NCBI RefSeq assembly: GCF_024707505.1
Contig: NZ_CP102604.1
Coordinates: 1,550,001-1,614,000 of the forward strand
DNA length: 64,000 nt
DNA from: Pantoea sp. SOD02
GTDB lineage: Bacteria; Pseudomonadota; Gammaproteobacteria; Enterobacterales; Enterobacteriaceae
Reading direction: 5' to 3'
Notes under the pieces: generated by a model
Databases searched by the model: none
The model's input: the letters and a program-made list of their open reading frames with translations, nothing else
Told to the model about the DNA's origin: nothing
Position numbers and translations under genes: made by a program
In this document: positions 1 through 10,213 of the stretch, piece by piece
Numbering within the stretch: the first letter of the stretch is position 1
Layout: each line of letters starts with the position of its first letter

Positions 1-2
1 AA

Positions 3-305
3 GCGGCTACCAGACTTGTCTCGCTGCGTCTGAAAGATCTGCCGAATTTAAGCCTGCGATTAGAGTTGATGCTGCATAAGGTAGGGATCAGTTCGGTGCA
101 ATTGCTGTGTGAAACAGGGTCGCGACAAAGCTGGCTGAAACTGCGGGCGGTGAATAAGCACATTGGGTTAAAAACGCTGTTGGCGCTGGAAGGTGCAATA
201 TCAGGACATCATGAAGCAGCGTTACCCAGCGCAATCAGGCAAGAGCTTTATACCTGGTATCTAAAAATGCTCCGCCAGCACGCGGCGGAGCATCAACCGC
301 TTTAA
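3..305 (+). CDS. sxy: Sxy/TfoX competence and CRP co-regulator, C-terminal part
   Basis: Only the last 100 residues are present; the gene begins before the window and the reading frame is open from base 3 to the TAA at 303-305. The segment matches the TfoX C-terminal domain: LPNLSLRLELMLHKVGI, then a helix-rich stretch with LCETG, and LLALEGAISGHH. Sxy works with CRP at non-canonical CRP sites to switch on competence genes. The following convergent gene is yccS, as in E. coli, which supports the call. The two genes overlap by 4 bases at their stop codons. Identity rests on motif memory plus synteny. Confidence 0.85.
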   Translation, partial: AATRLVSLRLKDLPNLSLRLELMLHKVGISSVQLLCETGSRQSWLKLRAVNKHIGLKTLLALEGAISGHHEAALPSAIRQELYTWYLKMLRQHAAEHQPL

Positions 306-2440
306 TCGTTGACGAGGGTACGGCGTAGACGGGCGATTTCAGGCAGCAGCGCGACTAACAAGCCCAATTGCTGAATCACTAGTGGTGCGCGTGTATCCGG
401 GCTGTTTTTCATCTCGCTCATGCGCTGCATTAGCGCCTGCTGCATCTCAGTGGCTTGAGCATCCGTAACCCGGTCGATCTGCAGCACATCTTCAATGAAG
501 CAGACGGCGTCATCCAGTAAGGTAAGCAAGGTGCTATCCGCGAGATGTTCGCGGTGCGCTCCCAATGCGGAGATATAGCTGAGGAAGGAGTGGTTCAGGC
601 ACAGCAGTCGAAACGCATTCTCACGTAGCGGTTGTTGTAGCTTGAGTTCACTACGGATGTTTGACACCACTGACGCTAGCTCGGCATCGGCGTTATGCGC
701 ATCGCGACGTGCCACACGATAAGCGAGACGATTGTCCTTGCCTTGATGGTATTGCTCCATAATCGCATCCAGATAGCGGCAGTTCGCATCCAGTGTACGA
801 TCGGCAACGGCAGTGATTTTGCGAAAACGCCAGTCTGGCCAGACAAAGGCCACGGCCAGCCACGCCAGACCGCAGCCCAGTAAGGTGTCCACCACGCGCG
901 GTAGCGCCACTTCAAAACCTTCGCCGAGCAAATTAAAGCACAGCAGAACCAGCAAAGTGATAAACAAGGTGGCTTGAGCATACTGAATCTGGCGGAAGGC
1001 GAAGAACAGCACGCCGCTCAGTACAATCAGCACCAGCTGGCCTTCAATCGAGGGCACTAGCCACAAGACCGGCAGGCCGATGGCAATGCCGGCTAAGGTG
1101 CCGCCAATACGCAATGCCAGGCGTCGTCGGGTGGCGTTGTAGTTGGGCTGGCAGACAAACAGGCTGGTCAGCAAGATCCAGTAACCGCGATCGACGCCGG
1201 TGATTTTAATGAAGGCGTAGCCAACGCACAGCACCAGCGACATACGCACCGCATGGCGGAAGAGAGCAGATTGCGGGCTAAGATGGCGACTGAGCCGCAA
1301 GCGGATATCCGCCCAGCCGCTGAGTCCTTCCCGTGATAGATGGTGATCGCTCTGCGGGGACGGTTCGGCCAGCATCTGTTCTGATTCAATCGACGCCAGT
1401 TGAGCATCAATAGCACGCAGATTACGCAGCAGCCAAAACAGCGCGTGAATGTGTGGATCCTGCGGCTCATTCTGCTGAAGACGTTGCAGCGCGGTTTCCA
1501 GCCGTTCGAAGGTGCGCTCAAAGTGGCTGTCATGATGCCACGGCTGACGCAGCAAAATGGTCTCCGCCAGCTGCCGACAGGCACGCGCTTGCATATTCAT
1601 CAGGCGCTGGAAACGGAACAGCACTTCGTTGTAACGCCAGTTATCACGCAGCAGATGGTATTGCAGATGCGAGGAGCTGGCGCGCTCATGGATATCCTGC
1701 GCGACAAAATAGTAGTGCAGGCTGCGGCGCGTGCTGCGTGAACCGCGATCACCACGCAAACGGCTTTGAATGGTGCTTTTGGTGAGATTCAGCTGTGCCA
1801 CCAACTGACTGTTAACCATCGCCGTGGCAACCAGCGTGGCGTCATCCTGATCGCCGCCATCGGGATCAAACAGGTTCGCTTTGGCTTCGAGATAACGCGC
1901 CAGCTGGGAAAAACTGCCTGCCAGCTGCTCCTGTACCGGGCGCACCGGGAACATCAAATGGCCAATAAAGGTCAGCAAGTTGTACCAGAGGGCACCAATC
2001 AACAGCAGCGCTGGCTGCATCCACCATTGTGGGAATAAGCCGATGCCCAGCATGGTGTAAACCGCAATCAGCAGCGCACCGAAGGCGATGGTGGCATAAC
2101 GCTGTCCCAGCGCACCGAGCAAAATAAAGCCCCAGCTGGAAAGCGCCAGGCCCAAACCGAATGCCCACGGATGGGGGAACAACAGTTCCACCGACACCGA
2201 AGCAATACAGAAACACACCAGCGTGATCAACAGATTGCGTACACGCCCAATCCAGCGATCATCGAGATCCGCCAGCGCCGCAGCGACTACACCCAGCGTC
2301 AGCGGAATGGTCCACTCGATTTGGTGCAGCCACCACGGCACCGCCGCGCATCCGGTTAAGGCAAAGAAGATGCGCAGCAAATAGCGCAGGCTGCTGTTAA
2401 ACAGATAACGTCGCCAGCCTGGCAAGGCGTCATGAATCAT
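302..2440 (-). CDS. yccS: YccS, FUSC-family inner-membrane protein
   Basis: 712 residues, close to the E. coli length. Two sets of hydrophobic helices (about residues 10-150 and 390-530) are each followed by a soluble region, the FUSC/YccS arrangement. Signature stretches such as FRHAVRMSLVL, PNYNATRRRL and LLCLNHSFLSYISALGAHRE match E. coli YccS. Its substrate is not established; the family is linked to aromatic acid or other efflux. The start lies 9 bases after the yccF stop, so the two genes are probably co-transcribed, as in E. coli. Confidence 0.93.
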   Translation of the reverse strand: MIHDALPGWRRYLFNSSLRYLLRIFFALTGCAAVPWWLHQIEWTIPLTLGVVAAALADLDDRWIGRVRNLLITLVCFCIASVSVELLFPHPWAFGLGLALSSWGFILLGALGQRYATIAFGALLIAVYTMLGIGLFPQWWMQPALLLIGALWYNLLTFIGHLMFPVRPVQEQLAGSFSQLARYLEAKANLFDPDGGDQDDATLVATAMVNSQLVAQLNLTKSTIQSRLRGDRGSRSTRRSLHYYFVAQDIHERASSSHLQYHLLRDNWRYNEVLFRFQRLMNMQARACRQLAETILLRQPWHHDSHFERTFERLETALQRLQQNEPQDPHIHALFWLLRNLRAIDAQLASIESEQMLAEPSPQSDHHLSREGLSGWADIRLRLSRHLSPQSALFRHAVRMSLVLCVGYAFIKITGVDRGYWILLTSLFVCQPNYNATRRRLALRIGGTLAGIAIGLPVLWLVPSIEGQLVLIVLSGVLFFAFRQIQYAQATLFITLLVLLCFNLLGEGFEVALPRVVDTLLGCGLAWLAVAFVWPDWRFRKITAVADRTLDANCRYLDAIMEQYHQGKDNRLAYRVARRDAHNADAELASVVSNIRSELKLQQPLRENAFRLLCLNHSFLSYISALGAHREHLADSTLLTLLDDAVCFIEDVLQIDRVTDAQATEMQQALMQRMSEMKNSPDTRAPLVIQQLGLLVALLPEIARLRRTLVND

Positions 2441-2449
2441 TGAACGGCC

Positions 2450-2893
2450 TCAGTAACGGCGACGCGCATTGGCTTCACGCGCGGCCTGGGCTTCTTCAAC
2501 AGAGACCACGCGACGGCCCACCGGCCACAGCGCAATCGCGGCGATTTTGAAGTTGGCGATGCCAACTGGAATGCCGATGATAGTCAGACACTGCACGATA
2601 CCGGCCGAGATATGCGCCAGACACAGCCACCAGCCAAACAGAATCAGCCAGAAGATGTTGAGGAAGGTGCCGCCAGTATTCATCACATGGCTTTTGCTGT
2701 CGGGGCGCAGCACATCGACATGCACCGCTTCGTTGCCAAAAGGCAGCAGAGACAGCTTGGTGATTTCCCAGCAGGAACGCGTCAACGGCAGCGTGAAAAT
2801 CAGTACGATGCTCACCAGCGTGGCGAACAGCCAGCTGAGGGTGGTGAAGAAGCCGCCGAGAATGAAATTAAGAATATTAAGTACGGTACGCAT
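2450..2893 (-). CDS. yccF: YccF, small inner-membrane protein (DUF307)
   Basis: 147 residues when started at the ATG at 2893. This start is preceded by AAAGGAAA and aligns with E. coli YccF (MRTVLNILNFILGG). A longer frame from 2935 adds 14 unconserved residues. Three or so hydrophobic segments (residues 5-40, 75-100, 105-130) and the ending VGRRVVSVEEAQAAREANAR mark the YccF domain. Function is unknown; it is the first gene of a probable yccF-yccS operon, divergent from helD. Confidence 0.92.
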   Translation of the reverse strand: MRTVLNILNFILGGFFTTLSWLFATLVSIVLIFTLPLTRSCWEITKLSLLPFGNEAVHVDVLRPDSKSHVMNTGGTFLNIFWLILFGWWLCLAHISAGIVQCLTIIGIPVGIANFKIAAIALWPVGRRVVSVEEAQAAREANARRRY

Positions 2894-3016
2894 AAACGTG
2901 TTTTTCCTTTTGCAATCCGCAATATGTGGCGCCAAGTTTAGCTCTTTTTAAGGCTGGAGCGCCAAGAGTCTGACAGGTAAACTGCGCGATATCGAATTCC
3001 ACATGACGGTGCGGAC

Positions 3017-5071
3017 ATGGAACTGAAAGCAACATCAATGGGTAAACGTCTGGCACAGCATCCCTATAATCGGGTGCGCTTGCTGGCCGCCGGCGTGGAA
3101 GTCAGTGGCGATCGCCATGAATATCTGATTCCGTTTAACCAGTTGCTCAACATTGCCTGCAAGCGCGGCATGGTGTGGGGCGAACTGGAGTTTCTGCTGC
3201 CAGATGAGAAAGTGGTGCGCCTGCATGGCACCGAATGGCAGGAAACGCAGCGCTTTTTCCATTACTTGCAGCACGCCTGGCAGCAGTGGAGCCAGGAGAT
3301 GAGCGAGGTGAGCGCCGAGGTGCTCGCCGCGCTGGAGCAGGAAATCCTCGCCTTTACACAGCAGGATCGCTGGTTGAAACGCAGTGAGCTGAGCGCGGTG
3401 AAAGAGAGCATTACGCGCCAGTTTTCTGCCTTGCCGTTGCCCCTCGCGCGTATTGCCGAGTTTGAAAACTGCCGTGAACGCTGGGAATTCTGCCAGCAAT
3501 GGCTGGATCAGGGTGAAACGGCCATTCGCCAACGCAATCGTGAATGGACCAGCAAGATCCTCAGCGATTATCACGAATTCTTCTCCAAGGTTGAAACCAC
3601 GCCGCTCAATCCATCGCAATGTGAAGCTGTAGTAAATGGCGAAGATGCGCTGCTGGTGCTGGCGGGTGCTGGCAGCGGCAAAACCTCGGTGCTGGTGGCG
3701 CGCGCGGGTTGGCTGCTGAAACGCAAACTGGCGCAACCGGATCAAATTCTGCTGCTGGCGTTTGGTCGTCAGGCGGCAGAAGAGATGAATGACCGCATTC
3801 AAACGCGTCTTGGCGAGAGCGCGATTCAGGCGCGTACCTTCCATGCGCTGGCGCTGCATATCATCCGCGAAGGCAGTAACAAACAACCGGTAATCAGCAA
3901 ACTGGAGAGCGACAGCAAGGCGCGGCGACAGCTGCTAATTGAGACCTGGCGTGAGCAGTGCAACAGCAAAAAAGCGCAGGCCAGCGGCTGGCGTCAGTGG
4001 TTGCAGGATGAGTTGGAGTGGGAAATCCCCGAAGGTCCGTTTTGGCAGGATGACAAACTGGCGCAGCGTATCGCATCGCGCATGGAGCGCTGGCTGGGTT
4101 TGATGCGCATGCACGGCGGCGCGCAGGCGGCAATGATCGCGGATGTGGCAGAAGCGCAGCGCGATAACTTCAGCAAACGCGTCAAACTGATGGCGCCACT
4201 GCTTAAAGCGTGGAAAAGCGCGCTGAAAGAGGAAGGCGCGGTCGATTTCTCAGGGCTGATTCATCAGGCGATTGCCATTCTGGAGAAAGGGCGCTTTATC
4301 AGTCCGTGGAAGCATATTTTGGTCGATGAATTCCAGGATATCTCACCGCAGCGAGCCGCACTGCTGACGGCGCTGCGTCAGCAAAACAAGCGAACCAGCC
4401 TTTACGCGGTGGGCGATGACTGGCAGGCAATCTATCGCTTCAGCGGTGCCGAAATGAGTCTGACCACCGCGTTCCATCACTATTTCGGTGATGGCGATCG
4501 CTGCGTGCTGGATACCACCTATCGCTTTAACGATCGCATTGGTGAGATTGCCAATCGCTTCGTGCAGCAAAACCCGCATCAGCTGCGCAAGCCGCTAAAT
4601 AGCTTGAGCAAGGGCAATAAAAAATCGGTGACTTTGCTGCCGCAGGAGCAACTGGAAGCGCTGTTCGATAAACTGAGCGGCTATGCCAAACCCGATGAAC
4701 GCGTGCTGCTGCTGGCGCGTTACCACCATTTGCGGCCAGCAATTCTCGATAAAGCCAAAACGCGCTGGCCAAAGTTAAAGCTGGATTTTATGACCATTCA
4801 TGCCAGCAAAGGCCAACAGGCGGACTTCGTCATTGTGTTGGGGCTGCATCAGGGACGCGACGGTTTTCCGGCAGAAGCGCGTGAATCCATCATGGAAGAG
4901 GGTTTGCTGCCGCAGCCGGAAGATTTCCCGGATGCGGAGGAGCGGCGGCTGGCGTATGTGGCGATGACGCGCGCGCGCCAGCAGGTATGGCTAATGTTTG
5001 ATAAAGATCGGCCTTCGGTATTTGTCGAACACCTGCGCGAGTTAGGTGTGCCGCAAAGCCGTAAGGCTTGA
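3017..5071 (+). CDS. helD: DNA helicase IV (3'-5' SF1 helicase)
   Basis: 684 residues, the same size as E. coli HelD. The N-terminal HelD-specific region (residues 1-195) is followed by a UvrD/Rep-type helicase core. Walker A is GAGSGKT near residue 215; the Walker B region is LVDEFQDISPQR, followed by GDDWQAIYRFSG; the late motifs are TIHASKGQQAD and AYVAMTRAR. It unwinds DNA 3' to 5' and takes part in recombination and repair. Start chosen because MELKAT matches E. coli; no strong ribosome site is visible. The downstream neighbour mgsA is convergent, 3 bases away. Confidence 0.96.
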   Translation: MELKATSMGKRLAQHPYNRVRLLAAGVEVSGDRHEYLIPFNQLLNIACKRGMVWGELEFLLPDEKVVRLHGTEWQETQRFFHYLQHAWQQWSQEMSEVSAEVLAALEQEILAFTQQDRWLKRSELSAVKESITRQFSALPLPLARIAEFENCRERWEFCQQWLDQGETAIRQRNREWTSKILSDYHEFFSKVETTPLNPSQCEAVVNGEDALLVLAGAGSGKTSVLVARAGWLLKRKLAQPDQILLLAFGRQAAEEMNDRIQTRLGESAIQARTFHALALHIIREGSNKQPVISKLESDSKARRQLLIETWREQCNSKKAQASGWRQWLQDELEWEIPEGPFWQDDKLAQRIASRMERWLGLMRMHGGAQAAMIADVAEAQRDNFSKRVKLMAPLLKAWKSALKEEGAVDFSGLIHQAIAILEKGRFISPWKHILVDEFQDISPQRAALLTALRQQNKRTSLYAVGDDWQAIYRFSGAEMSLTTAFHHYFGDGDRCVLDTTYRFNDRIGEIANRFVQQNPHQLRKPLNSLSKGNKKSVTLLPQEQLEALFDKLSGYAKPDERVLLLARYHHLRPAILDKAKTRWPKLKLDFMTIHASKGQQADFVIVLGLHQGRDGFPAEARESIMEEGLLPQPEDFPDAEERRLAYVAMTRARQQVWLMFDKDRPSVFVEHLRELGVPQSRKA

Positions 5072-5074
5072 TGA

Positions 5075-5536
5075 TTAGGGTTTCAGACGTTCGGCGAGAT
5101 AACGCTGATAGTCTGGAATCTGAATCTCAATCTGCTGGGCAAATTTCGGTGACTGAATAATAAAGTCTGCGGTGGTGCGGTTATTAGCCACCGGGATATT
5201 CCACACTGTGGCGAGGCGCAGCAGCGCTTTGACATCCGGATCGTGCGGCACCGCATTCAGCGGGTCCCAGAAGAAAATCAGCACATCAATTTTGCCTTCC
5301 GAAATCAACGCGCCCACTTGCTGATCGCCGCCCATCGGGCCGCTCAGCATGGCGTTAACGTCTAATCCAGTATGACGATTAATCAGATTGCCGGTGGTGC
5401 CGGTAGCGTAAAGCACATGCTTTTGCAGCGTGCTTTGGTTGATTTGCACCCATTCAAGCAGCGAGGCTTTGCAGTGATCGTGTGCAACGAGGGCGATATG
5501 TTTCTGAACCTGAAGGGTACGAACGGTCTGCTCCAT
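5075..5536 (-). CDS. mgsA: Methylglyoxal synthase
   Basis: 153 residues. Converts dihydroxyacetone phosphate to methylglyoxal and phosphate, a cytosolic bypass of lower glycolysis under phosphate limitation. The family motifs are all visible: ALVAHDHCK near the N-terminus, YATGTTG in the phosphate-binding loop, and [14 protein letters not shown] with the catalytic aspartate, followed by FFWDPL and NRTTADF. Neighbours helD and yccT are as in E. coli. Confidence 0.97.
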   Translation of the reverse strand: MEQTVRTLQVQKHIALVAHDHCKASLLEWVQINQSTLQKHVLYATGTTGNLINRHTGLDVNAMLSGPMGGDQQVGALISEGKIDVLIFFWDPLNAVPHDPDVKALLRLATVWNIPVANNRTTADFIIQSPKFAQQIEIQIPDYQRYLAERLKP

Positions 5537-5604
5537 AGGGCTTCCTGTTTCTTCTCATGCATTATGTGTTAATGCAGGAGTTTACCCCTGGCGTTTCATC
5601 ACTA

Positions 5605-6231
5605 TCAACTTGTGCGTAAGGTTTTCATCCAGCTAATAAAACGCAGACGTGTGGCGGCATCAAAACGCTTGAACCAGCCTTGCAAAGAGGGGAGATCGCT
5701 AACGTCCTGCCAGGCGTAGTCCATATTCAACTGCGCCTCGCTCACGCTCAGCGAATGTAAGGCAAAACGCGGAACCGAAGCGGCGTGGGCATCACGATTA
5801 TAATTCACCATCGCCTTTTCGAAATCGTTATCACTTTCCTTTGGCAAATGGTCGCGCAGGCTGGTGATCTCCATGCCGCGTTCATCAATCAGCTGGAAGT
5901 TGAGCGTTTTGTCGAAGGTAGTGCGTTCGCGACGATTATTGAGCGCGGGCAAGCGAATCGCCACCGAATGGGCGTTGGCGTTAAAAGTGACAATCATCGG
6001 CACGGATTGAAAGTGCGCGGCGTCAGCGCCCGGTTTTTCCACACGAAACAGAAACTGATGCTGCCCACGCTCCAGCTCAAGGCTGCCAGCACCTTTCAGC
6101 AGCGAGCCAGAGATTTTACGCCCGTCCAGCACCAGCAGTTCGATCTCGGGATCGAGCTTGAGAGTGATGGCCTGGCATGAGGCTGATACGAGCAACAGCA
6201 GTAAACTCGTAGCAGTTAAAGACAGCTTCAT
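5605..6231 (-). CDS. yccT: YccT/CsgI family periplasmic protein (DUF2057)
   Basis: 208 residues with a clear Sec signal peptide (MKLSLTATSLLLLLVSASCQA, cleavage after about residue 21), so the mature protein is periplasmic. The DUF2057 body begins ITLKLDPEIELLVLDGRKI. The E. coli orthologue has been described as an inhibitor of curli assembly (CsgI). Whether it acts that way here depends on curli genes outside this window. Position between mgsA and yccU is conserved. Confidence 0.9.
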   Translation of the reverse strand: MKLSLTATSLLLLLVSASCQAITLKLDPEIELLVLDGRKISGSLLKGAGSLELERGQHQFLFRVEKPGADAAHFQSVPMIVTFNANAHSVAIRLPALNNRRERTTFDKTLNFQLIDERGMEITSLRDHLPKESDNDFEKAMVNYNRDAHAASVPRFALHSLSVSEAQLNMDYAWQDVSDLPSLQGWFKRFDAATRLRFISWMKTLRTS

Positions 6232-6408
6232 TTCAACTCCCGGCAGAAGGGGGTAAATCGATTATGTGTAGCAAAGTATTACATTATGGCAGTAAATTTA
6301 CATTTTTACATATTTATTCGTGCTGCTGCGCAAAGTTCTCGTGCCCGGCAGTTGCAGCCTAATGCGCAATGCCATCTACACTTAAGCGAATGAACCAGGA
6401 GAAAAAAG

Positions 6409-6822
6409 ATGAATGATCAAACGATTCGCGATGTGCTGACTAAAACCAAACGTATCGCATTAGTAGGCGCCAGCGATCGTCCCGATCGCCCAAGCTATGG
6501 CGTGATGAAATACTTGCTCGATCAGGGATACGACGTGATTCCAGTGAGCCCTAAACTGGCAGGTCAACAACTTCTTGGTCAAACCGCTTATGCCACGCTG
6601 GCGGATGTACCTGGAAAAGTGGATATGGTGGATGTGTTTCGCAATGCCGAAGCGGCGTGGGGCGTAGCGCAGGAAGCGATTGCCATTGGGGCGGATACAT
6701 TGTGGTTACAGTTGGGCGTGATTAATGAGCAGGCGGCGGTGCTGGCGCAGGACGCGGGTATGACCGTAGTCATGGATCGCTGTCCGAAGATTGAAATTCC
6801 GCGGTTAGGTATCACGCGCTAA
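6409..6822 (+). CDS. yccU: YccU, CoA-binding domain protein
   Basis: 137 residues forming a single Rossmann-like CoA-binding domain: the N-terminal loop [17 protein letters not shown], the central [10 protein letters not shown] and the C-terminal MDRCPKIE are typical. The ATG follows the sequence AGGAGAAAAAAG, a strong ribosome site. Physiological role unknown. Synteny with hspQ downstream is the same as in E. coli. Confidence 0.93.
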   Translation: MNDQTIRDVLTKTKRIALVGASDRPDRPSYGVMKYLLDQGYDVIPVSPKLAGQQLLGQTAYATLADVPGKVDMVDVFRNAEAAWGVAQEAIAIGADTLWLQLGVINEQAAVLAQDAGMTVVMDRCPKIEIPRLGITR

Positions 6823-6829
6823 AACAAAA

Positions 6830-6849
6830 ACGGCGACCTGAGTCGCCGT
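6830..6849. terminator. Shared hairpin terminator between yccU and hspQ
   Basis: Perfect 8-bp stem ACGGCGAC / GTCGCCGT with loop CTGA. On the minus strand it is followed by TTTTTG, giving a good intrinsic terminator for hspQ; on the plus strand the T-run is weak. Confidence 0.75.
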
Positions 6850-6854
6850 TGTCA

Positions 6855-7172
6855 TTAATGTCGCAGGCTGGGTGCCTGCAGCTGCTGCCGAATTGACGCG
6901 GCCAGCTCATCCATTGAAGGTTGTTCGGGATGTTCAAAGGAGGTTTCTCCCGCCAGCTGAACTTCCGCAACGTAGGTATGCACCTGATCACCTTCTTCAT
7001 CTTCCATCACCACATGATACCAGGGCGCGGCGCGCAGCGTTTCGCTGGCAGCGACATCATCAACTTCTGGCTCATCAAGCGAAAACTCCGGATCGACATC
7101 CACGATAACGCCGAGCACCCCGGAGAGACGATGTCGGACCTGCTGTCCAATTCCAAATTTAGTCGTAATCAT
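6855..7172 (-). CDS. hspQ: HspQ heat-shock protein (hemimethylated DNA-binding fold)
   Basis: 105 residues, YccV/HspQ family: [12 protein letters not shown] at the start, [12 protein letters not shown], and [13 protein letters not shown] in the middle. In E. coli HspQ acts as a specificity-enhancing factor for Lon protease and was first noted for destabilising mutant DnaA. The ATG is preceded on the minus strand by GGGAGGTCACA, a good ribosome site. Located between yccU and rlmI as in E. coli. Confidence 0.95.
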   Translation of the reverse strand: MITTKFGIGQQVRHRLSGVLGVIVDVDPEFSLDEPEVDDVAASETLRAAPWYHVVMEDEEGDQVHTYVAEVQLAGETSFEHPEQPSMDELAASIRQQLQAPSLRH

Positions 7173-7231
7173 TGTGACCTCCCAAAAGACTGCCCTGTAA
7201 CCAATATGGAGGCAGGGACAGCGTTTTCAAG

Positions 7232-8422
7232 TCACAGCACGCGGCAGGCAAAACCTTTCAGATAAAGCCCTTCAGGATAGCTGGCGATCACTGGATGGTC
7301 GGCTGCCTGACGGAACTGCTCTATAAATTGTACATCACGCCCGGCATCAACGGCGGCATCCGCGATGATTTTCTGGAACAAATCGGTCGGCATCAGGCCA
7401 GAACAGGAGAAGGTCAGCAACACGCCGCCGGGATTCAACAGCTGAATGGCCAGCATGTTGATGTCTTTATAGCCGCGACACGCGCCCATCAACTGGTTCT
7501 TGTTCTCAACGAATTTCGGCGGATCCATCACGATCAGATCGAACTTCTCGCCGCTGTCGCGATAACGGCGCAGCAGTTTGAATACATCGTCACGCACGAA
7601 CTGGGCGCGCGACACATCCAGACTATTGAGCTCAACGTTCTGTTTCGCCACGTCGAGTGCGTCCTGCGAAGTATCAACGCTGATCACTTCACGGCAGCCG
7701 CCCATCAAGGCCGAAACCGCAAATCCACCGGTGTAAGAGAAGCAGTTCAGCACGCGTGCATTCTCTGAGTAGCCACGCGTGGCAAAACGGCTGTCACGCT
7801 GATCAAGGTAATAACCGGTTTTATGGCCGCCTTGAATATCCACCAACAGCTTCATACCGTGTTCGGTAATCGGCAGCAGCGCTGGCGGCAGTTCACCCGA
7901 AACCGGGCCTTGTGCCAGCTCCAGTCCCTCTTTTTTACGCACCGCGACGTCTGAGCGATCGTAAATAGCGCAATCCGGGAAGCACTGTTGCAAGGCTGAT
8001 ACGATAGCCGGACGTTGATATTCGGCACCCGCAGACAACAGTTGCAATACCAGGAAATTACCAAAGCGATCGATGGTAACGCCCGGCATGCCATCGGACT
8101 CACCGGCAATCAGGCGATAGCTGTCCAGCCCATCACGTTTAGCCAGCCAGTCACGCCACAGCTGCGCTTGCTCAAAGCGGCGCACGAAGAAGGTGATGTC
8201 GATTGACTCATCCTGTTGCCAGCTCCAGACGCGTGCGCGAATTTGTGATTGCGGAGAATACGCGGCGCGAGCCAGCCATTTGCCATTGCTGTCACAGACA
8301 TCAATGGTTTCACCAGACTGGGCTTTACCTTCCATACGTGCAACGGCACCAGAGAACACCCACGGATGGCGGCGGAGCAGGGATTTTTCACGTCCCTTTG
8401 CGAGAATCAATCGAACGGTCAT
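7232..8422 (-). CDS. rlmI: 23S rRNA m5C1962 methyltransferase RlmI
   Basis: 396 residues. An N-terminal PUA domain (about residues 1-75, with [11 protein letters not shown]) is followed by a linker domain and a Rossmann SAM methyltransferase. The SAM loop is [15 protein letters not shown], motif IV is MDPPKF, and the catalytic-cysteine region is FSCSGLM. It methylates C1962 of 23S rRNA. It is divergent from acyP, as in E. coli. Confidence 0.95.
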   Translation of the reverse strand: MTVRLILAKGREKSLLRRHPWVFSGAVARMEGKAQSGETIDVCDSNGKWLARAAYSPQSQIRARVWSWQQDESIDITFFVRRFEQAQLWRDWLAKRDGLDSYRLIAGESDGMPGVTIDRFGNFLVLQLLSAGAEYQRPAIVSALQQCFPDCAIYDRSDVAVRKKEGLELAQGPVSGELPPALLPITEHGMKLLVDIQGGHKTGYYLDQRDSRFATRGYSENARVLNCFSYTGGFAVSALMGGCREVISVDTSQDALDVAKQNVELNSLDVSRAQFVRDDVFKLLRRYRDSGEKFDLIVMDPPKFVENKNQLMGACRGYKDINMLAIQLLNPGGVLLTFSCSGLMPTDLFQKIIADAAVDAGRDVQFIEQFRQAADHPVIASYPEGLYLKGFACRVL

Positions 8423-8507
8423 AGTTTGCTATGCTTACCTGAAAAAATGAGGCGCCATTTTCCGGCGGATGGCGGCAAATTGCAACGCAAGGTGATGGGA
8501 GAACGTA

Positions 8508-8786
8508 ATGGCAACCACATGCTGCAAAATTTGGGTGCATGGCATCGTGCAGGGCGTGGGATTTCGCTACCACACGCAAGCGCAAGCCAGAGAGTTGAAT
8601 CTTAACGGTTATGCGCACAATCTGGCGGACGGCAGCGTTGAAGTGCTGGCGTCCGGTGAAGCGCAGCAGGTCGATGAATTGATCAGTTGGCTAAAAGCGG
8701 GTGGGCCGCGTAGCGCGCGGGTGGACAAAGTGCTGGTGGAGCCGCATCAGCCCAGAGAAGTGCCTACGCAATTCACCACCGGCTGA
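8508..8786 (+). CDS. acyP: Acylphosphatase
   Basis: 92 residues. Hydrolyses acyl phosphates in the cytosol. Both catalytic signatures are present: [12 protein letters not shown] (catalytic Arg in VGFRY) and [12 protein letters not shown] (catalytic Asn). The stop codon is immediately followed by the stop of tusE on the opposite strand, with no spacer. Confidence 0.95.
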   Translation: MATTCCKIWVHGIVQGVGFRYHTQAQARELNLNGYAHNLADGSVEVLASGEAQQVDELISWLKAGGPRSARVDKVLVEPHQPREVPTQFTTG

Positions 8787-9119
8787 TTACAGGCACTTGG
8801 CCGGTTTCGGCAATCCGGCAATTTTGGTCGCTTGCTTCGCCGGGCCTTCCGGGAAGAGGCGGAACAGATAGCGGCTGTTGCCTTTCTCCTCGCCATACTT
8901 TTGCGCCATAGCTTTCACCAGCATGCGCACCGCCGGCGAGGTATTAAATTCCTGATAAAACGCGCGCACAAAGTGCACCACTTCCCAATGCGCTTCACTC
9001 ATCACGATCGCCTCTTGCTCCGCAATAGCGGCGGCCAGCGGTTCGCTCCAGTCCGCGCTATTTTTCAGATAGCCTTCCGCATCGGTGGCAATCTCTTTAC
9101 CGGCAAAATTCACAGTCAT
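8787..9119 (-). CDS. tusE: Sulfurtransferase TusE (DsrC-like)
   Basis: 110 residues, DsrC/TusE family. Last step of the Tus relay that passes persulfide sulfur from TusBCD to MnmA for 2-thiouridine in tRNA. The conserved penultimate cysteine (PKPAKCL at the C-terminus) and core motifs [13 protein letters not shown] and [20 protein letters not shown] are present. It lies between acyP and yccA as in E. coli. Confidence 0.95.
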   Translation of the reverse strand: MTVNFAGKEIATDAEGYLKNSADWSEPLAAAIAEQEAIVMSEAHWEVVHFVRAFYQEFNTSPAVRMLVKAMAQKYGEEKGNSRYLFRLFPEGPAKQATKIAGLPKPAKCL

Positions 9120-9174
9120 TCCTCATTGCGTTAATCGATACATTGTAAATTCGCCCGGCCATAAAAAGCAAAAA

Positions 9175-9190
9175 CCCCGCCGAAGCGGGG
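9175..9190 (-). terminator. Intrinsic terminator downstream of yccA
   Basis: Stem CCCCGC / GCGGGG with a 4-base CGAA loop. On the minus strand it is followed by TTTTTG, so it ends yccA transcription. The same stem and loop recur at 12195-12210 after agp. Confidence 0.75.
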
Positions 9191-9211
9191 TTTGATAACT
9201 GTTACGGCATC

Positions 9212-9868
9212 TTAATCGCGGTTAGCGAAGCCCAGCAGGCTCAACAGGCTAACAAAGATGTTATACAGCGAGACATACAGACTCACGGTGGCGCGAATGT
9301 AGTTAGTTTCGCCGCCATGAATGATGTTGCTGGTTTCCCACAAAATGGCACCGGCAGAGAACAGAATGAACAGGGCGCTAATCGCCAGATGCAGCGCAGG
9401 CAGTTGCAGGAAGATGTTAGCAACAACCGCCACCAGCAGCACCACAAAGCCGGCCATCATCATGCCGCTCAGGAATGACATATCACGGCGCGTGGTCAGC
9501 ACATAAGCCGAACAACCGAAGAACACCAATGCGGTGCCGCCTAATGCCATGGCGATCACATCACCCATGCCCGCAGTGAGGAACGAACTGAGGATTGGGC
9601 CAAGGCAGTAACCGAGGAAACCGGTAAAGGCGAAGGCGGCCAGAATACCTGCTGGGCTGTTAGCTAGTTTATGCGTCAGGAACATCAAACCATAAAAGCC
9701 CACCAGCATCAGAATCAGACCCGGTGAAGGCAACGCAAACACGGTGCTAAGTGTTGCGGTAACCGCCGAGAAGGCCAGCGTAAAGCCAAGTAACAGATAA
9801 GTATTGCGCAGCACCTTGTGGGTGCTGACTAACGATTGCTGCGACGAGCTAAAAACTCTTTCCATCAC
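9212..9868 (-). CDS. yccA: YccA, Bax-inhibitor-1 family FtsH modulator
   Basis: 218 residues with seven predicted hydrophobic segments and the short acidic/basic C-terminus (FANRD) of the BI-1 family. In E. coli YccA is a substrate and modulator of the FtsH protease and protects SecY from degradation when secretion is jammed. The gene lies between tusE and tRNA-Ser as in E. coli. Confidence 0.95.
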   Translation of the reverse strand: MMERVFSSSQQSLVSTHKVLRNTYLLLGFTLAFSAVTATLSTVFALPSPGLILMLVGFYGLMFLTHKLANSPAGILAAFAFTGFLGYCLGPILSSFLTAGMGDVIAMALGGTALVFFGCSAYVLTTRRDMSFLSGMMMAGFVVLLVAVVANIFLQLPALHLAISALFILFSAGAILWETSNIIHGGETNYIRATVSLYVSLYNIFVSLLSLLGFANRD

Positions 9869-10087
9869 GCGCTCCTTAAAGAGAGAAACACCAAATATGG
9901 CACGAGGATACGCAGCGCCTGAAAGACAGAAAAGGCGTTTTACCCATCTTTACGCGATAAATTGCTGTTTCACTGAGCAGAATGGCGAAATTGACGCCGA
10001 AAAAATAGAATTTGGCTGTTTTTCAGCCGAACGATTCATTGCAGGCTTTACATCGTTATGGGGGATGTTTATAGTGCGCCTCATTGC

Positions 10088-10175
10088 GGAGGGGTGGCCG
10101 AGTGGCTTAAGGCAACGGTCTTGAAAACCGTCGATGGGAAACCATCCGAGAGTTCGAATCTCTCCTCCTCCGCCA
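10088..10175 (+). tRNA. serT: tRNA-Ser (anticodon TGA), copy 1
   Basis: 88-nt class II tRNA with encoded CCA. Acceptor GGAGGGG pairs with CTCCTCC; anticodon loop CTTGAAA contains TGA; a long variable arm is present; T-arm is GAGAG-TTCGAAT-CTCTC. Position after yccA matches E. coli serT. A second nearly identical copy follows 38 bases downstream. Confidence 0.96.
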
Positions 10176-10213
10176 TCACTCTTGCTGAGTGATGACGCAA
10201 CAAAAAAATCCCC

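Noticed and set aside
3035..3886. 283-codon minus-strand ORF opposite helD
   Set aside because: Shadow of helD; composition is that of the antisense frame and no ribosome site is present.
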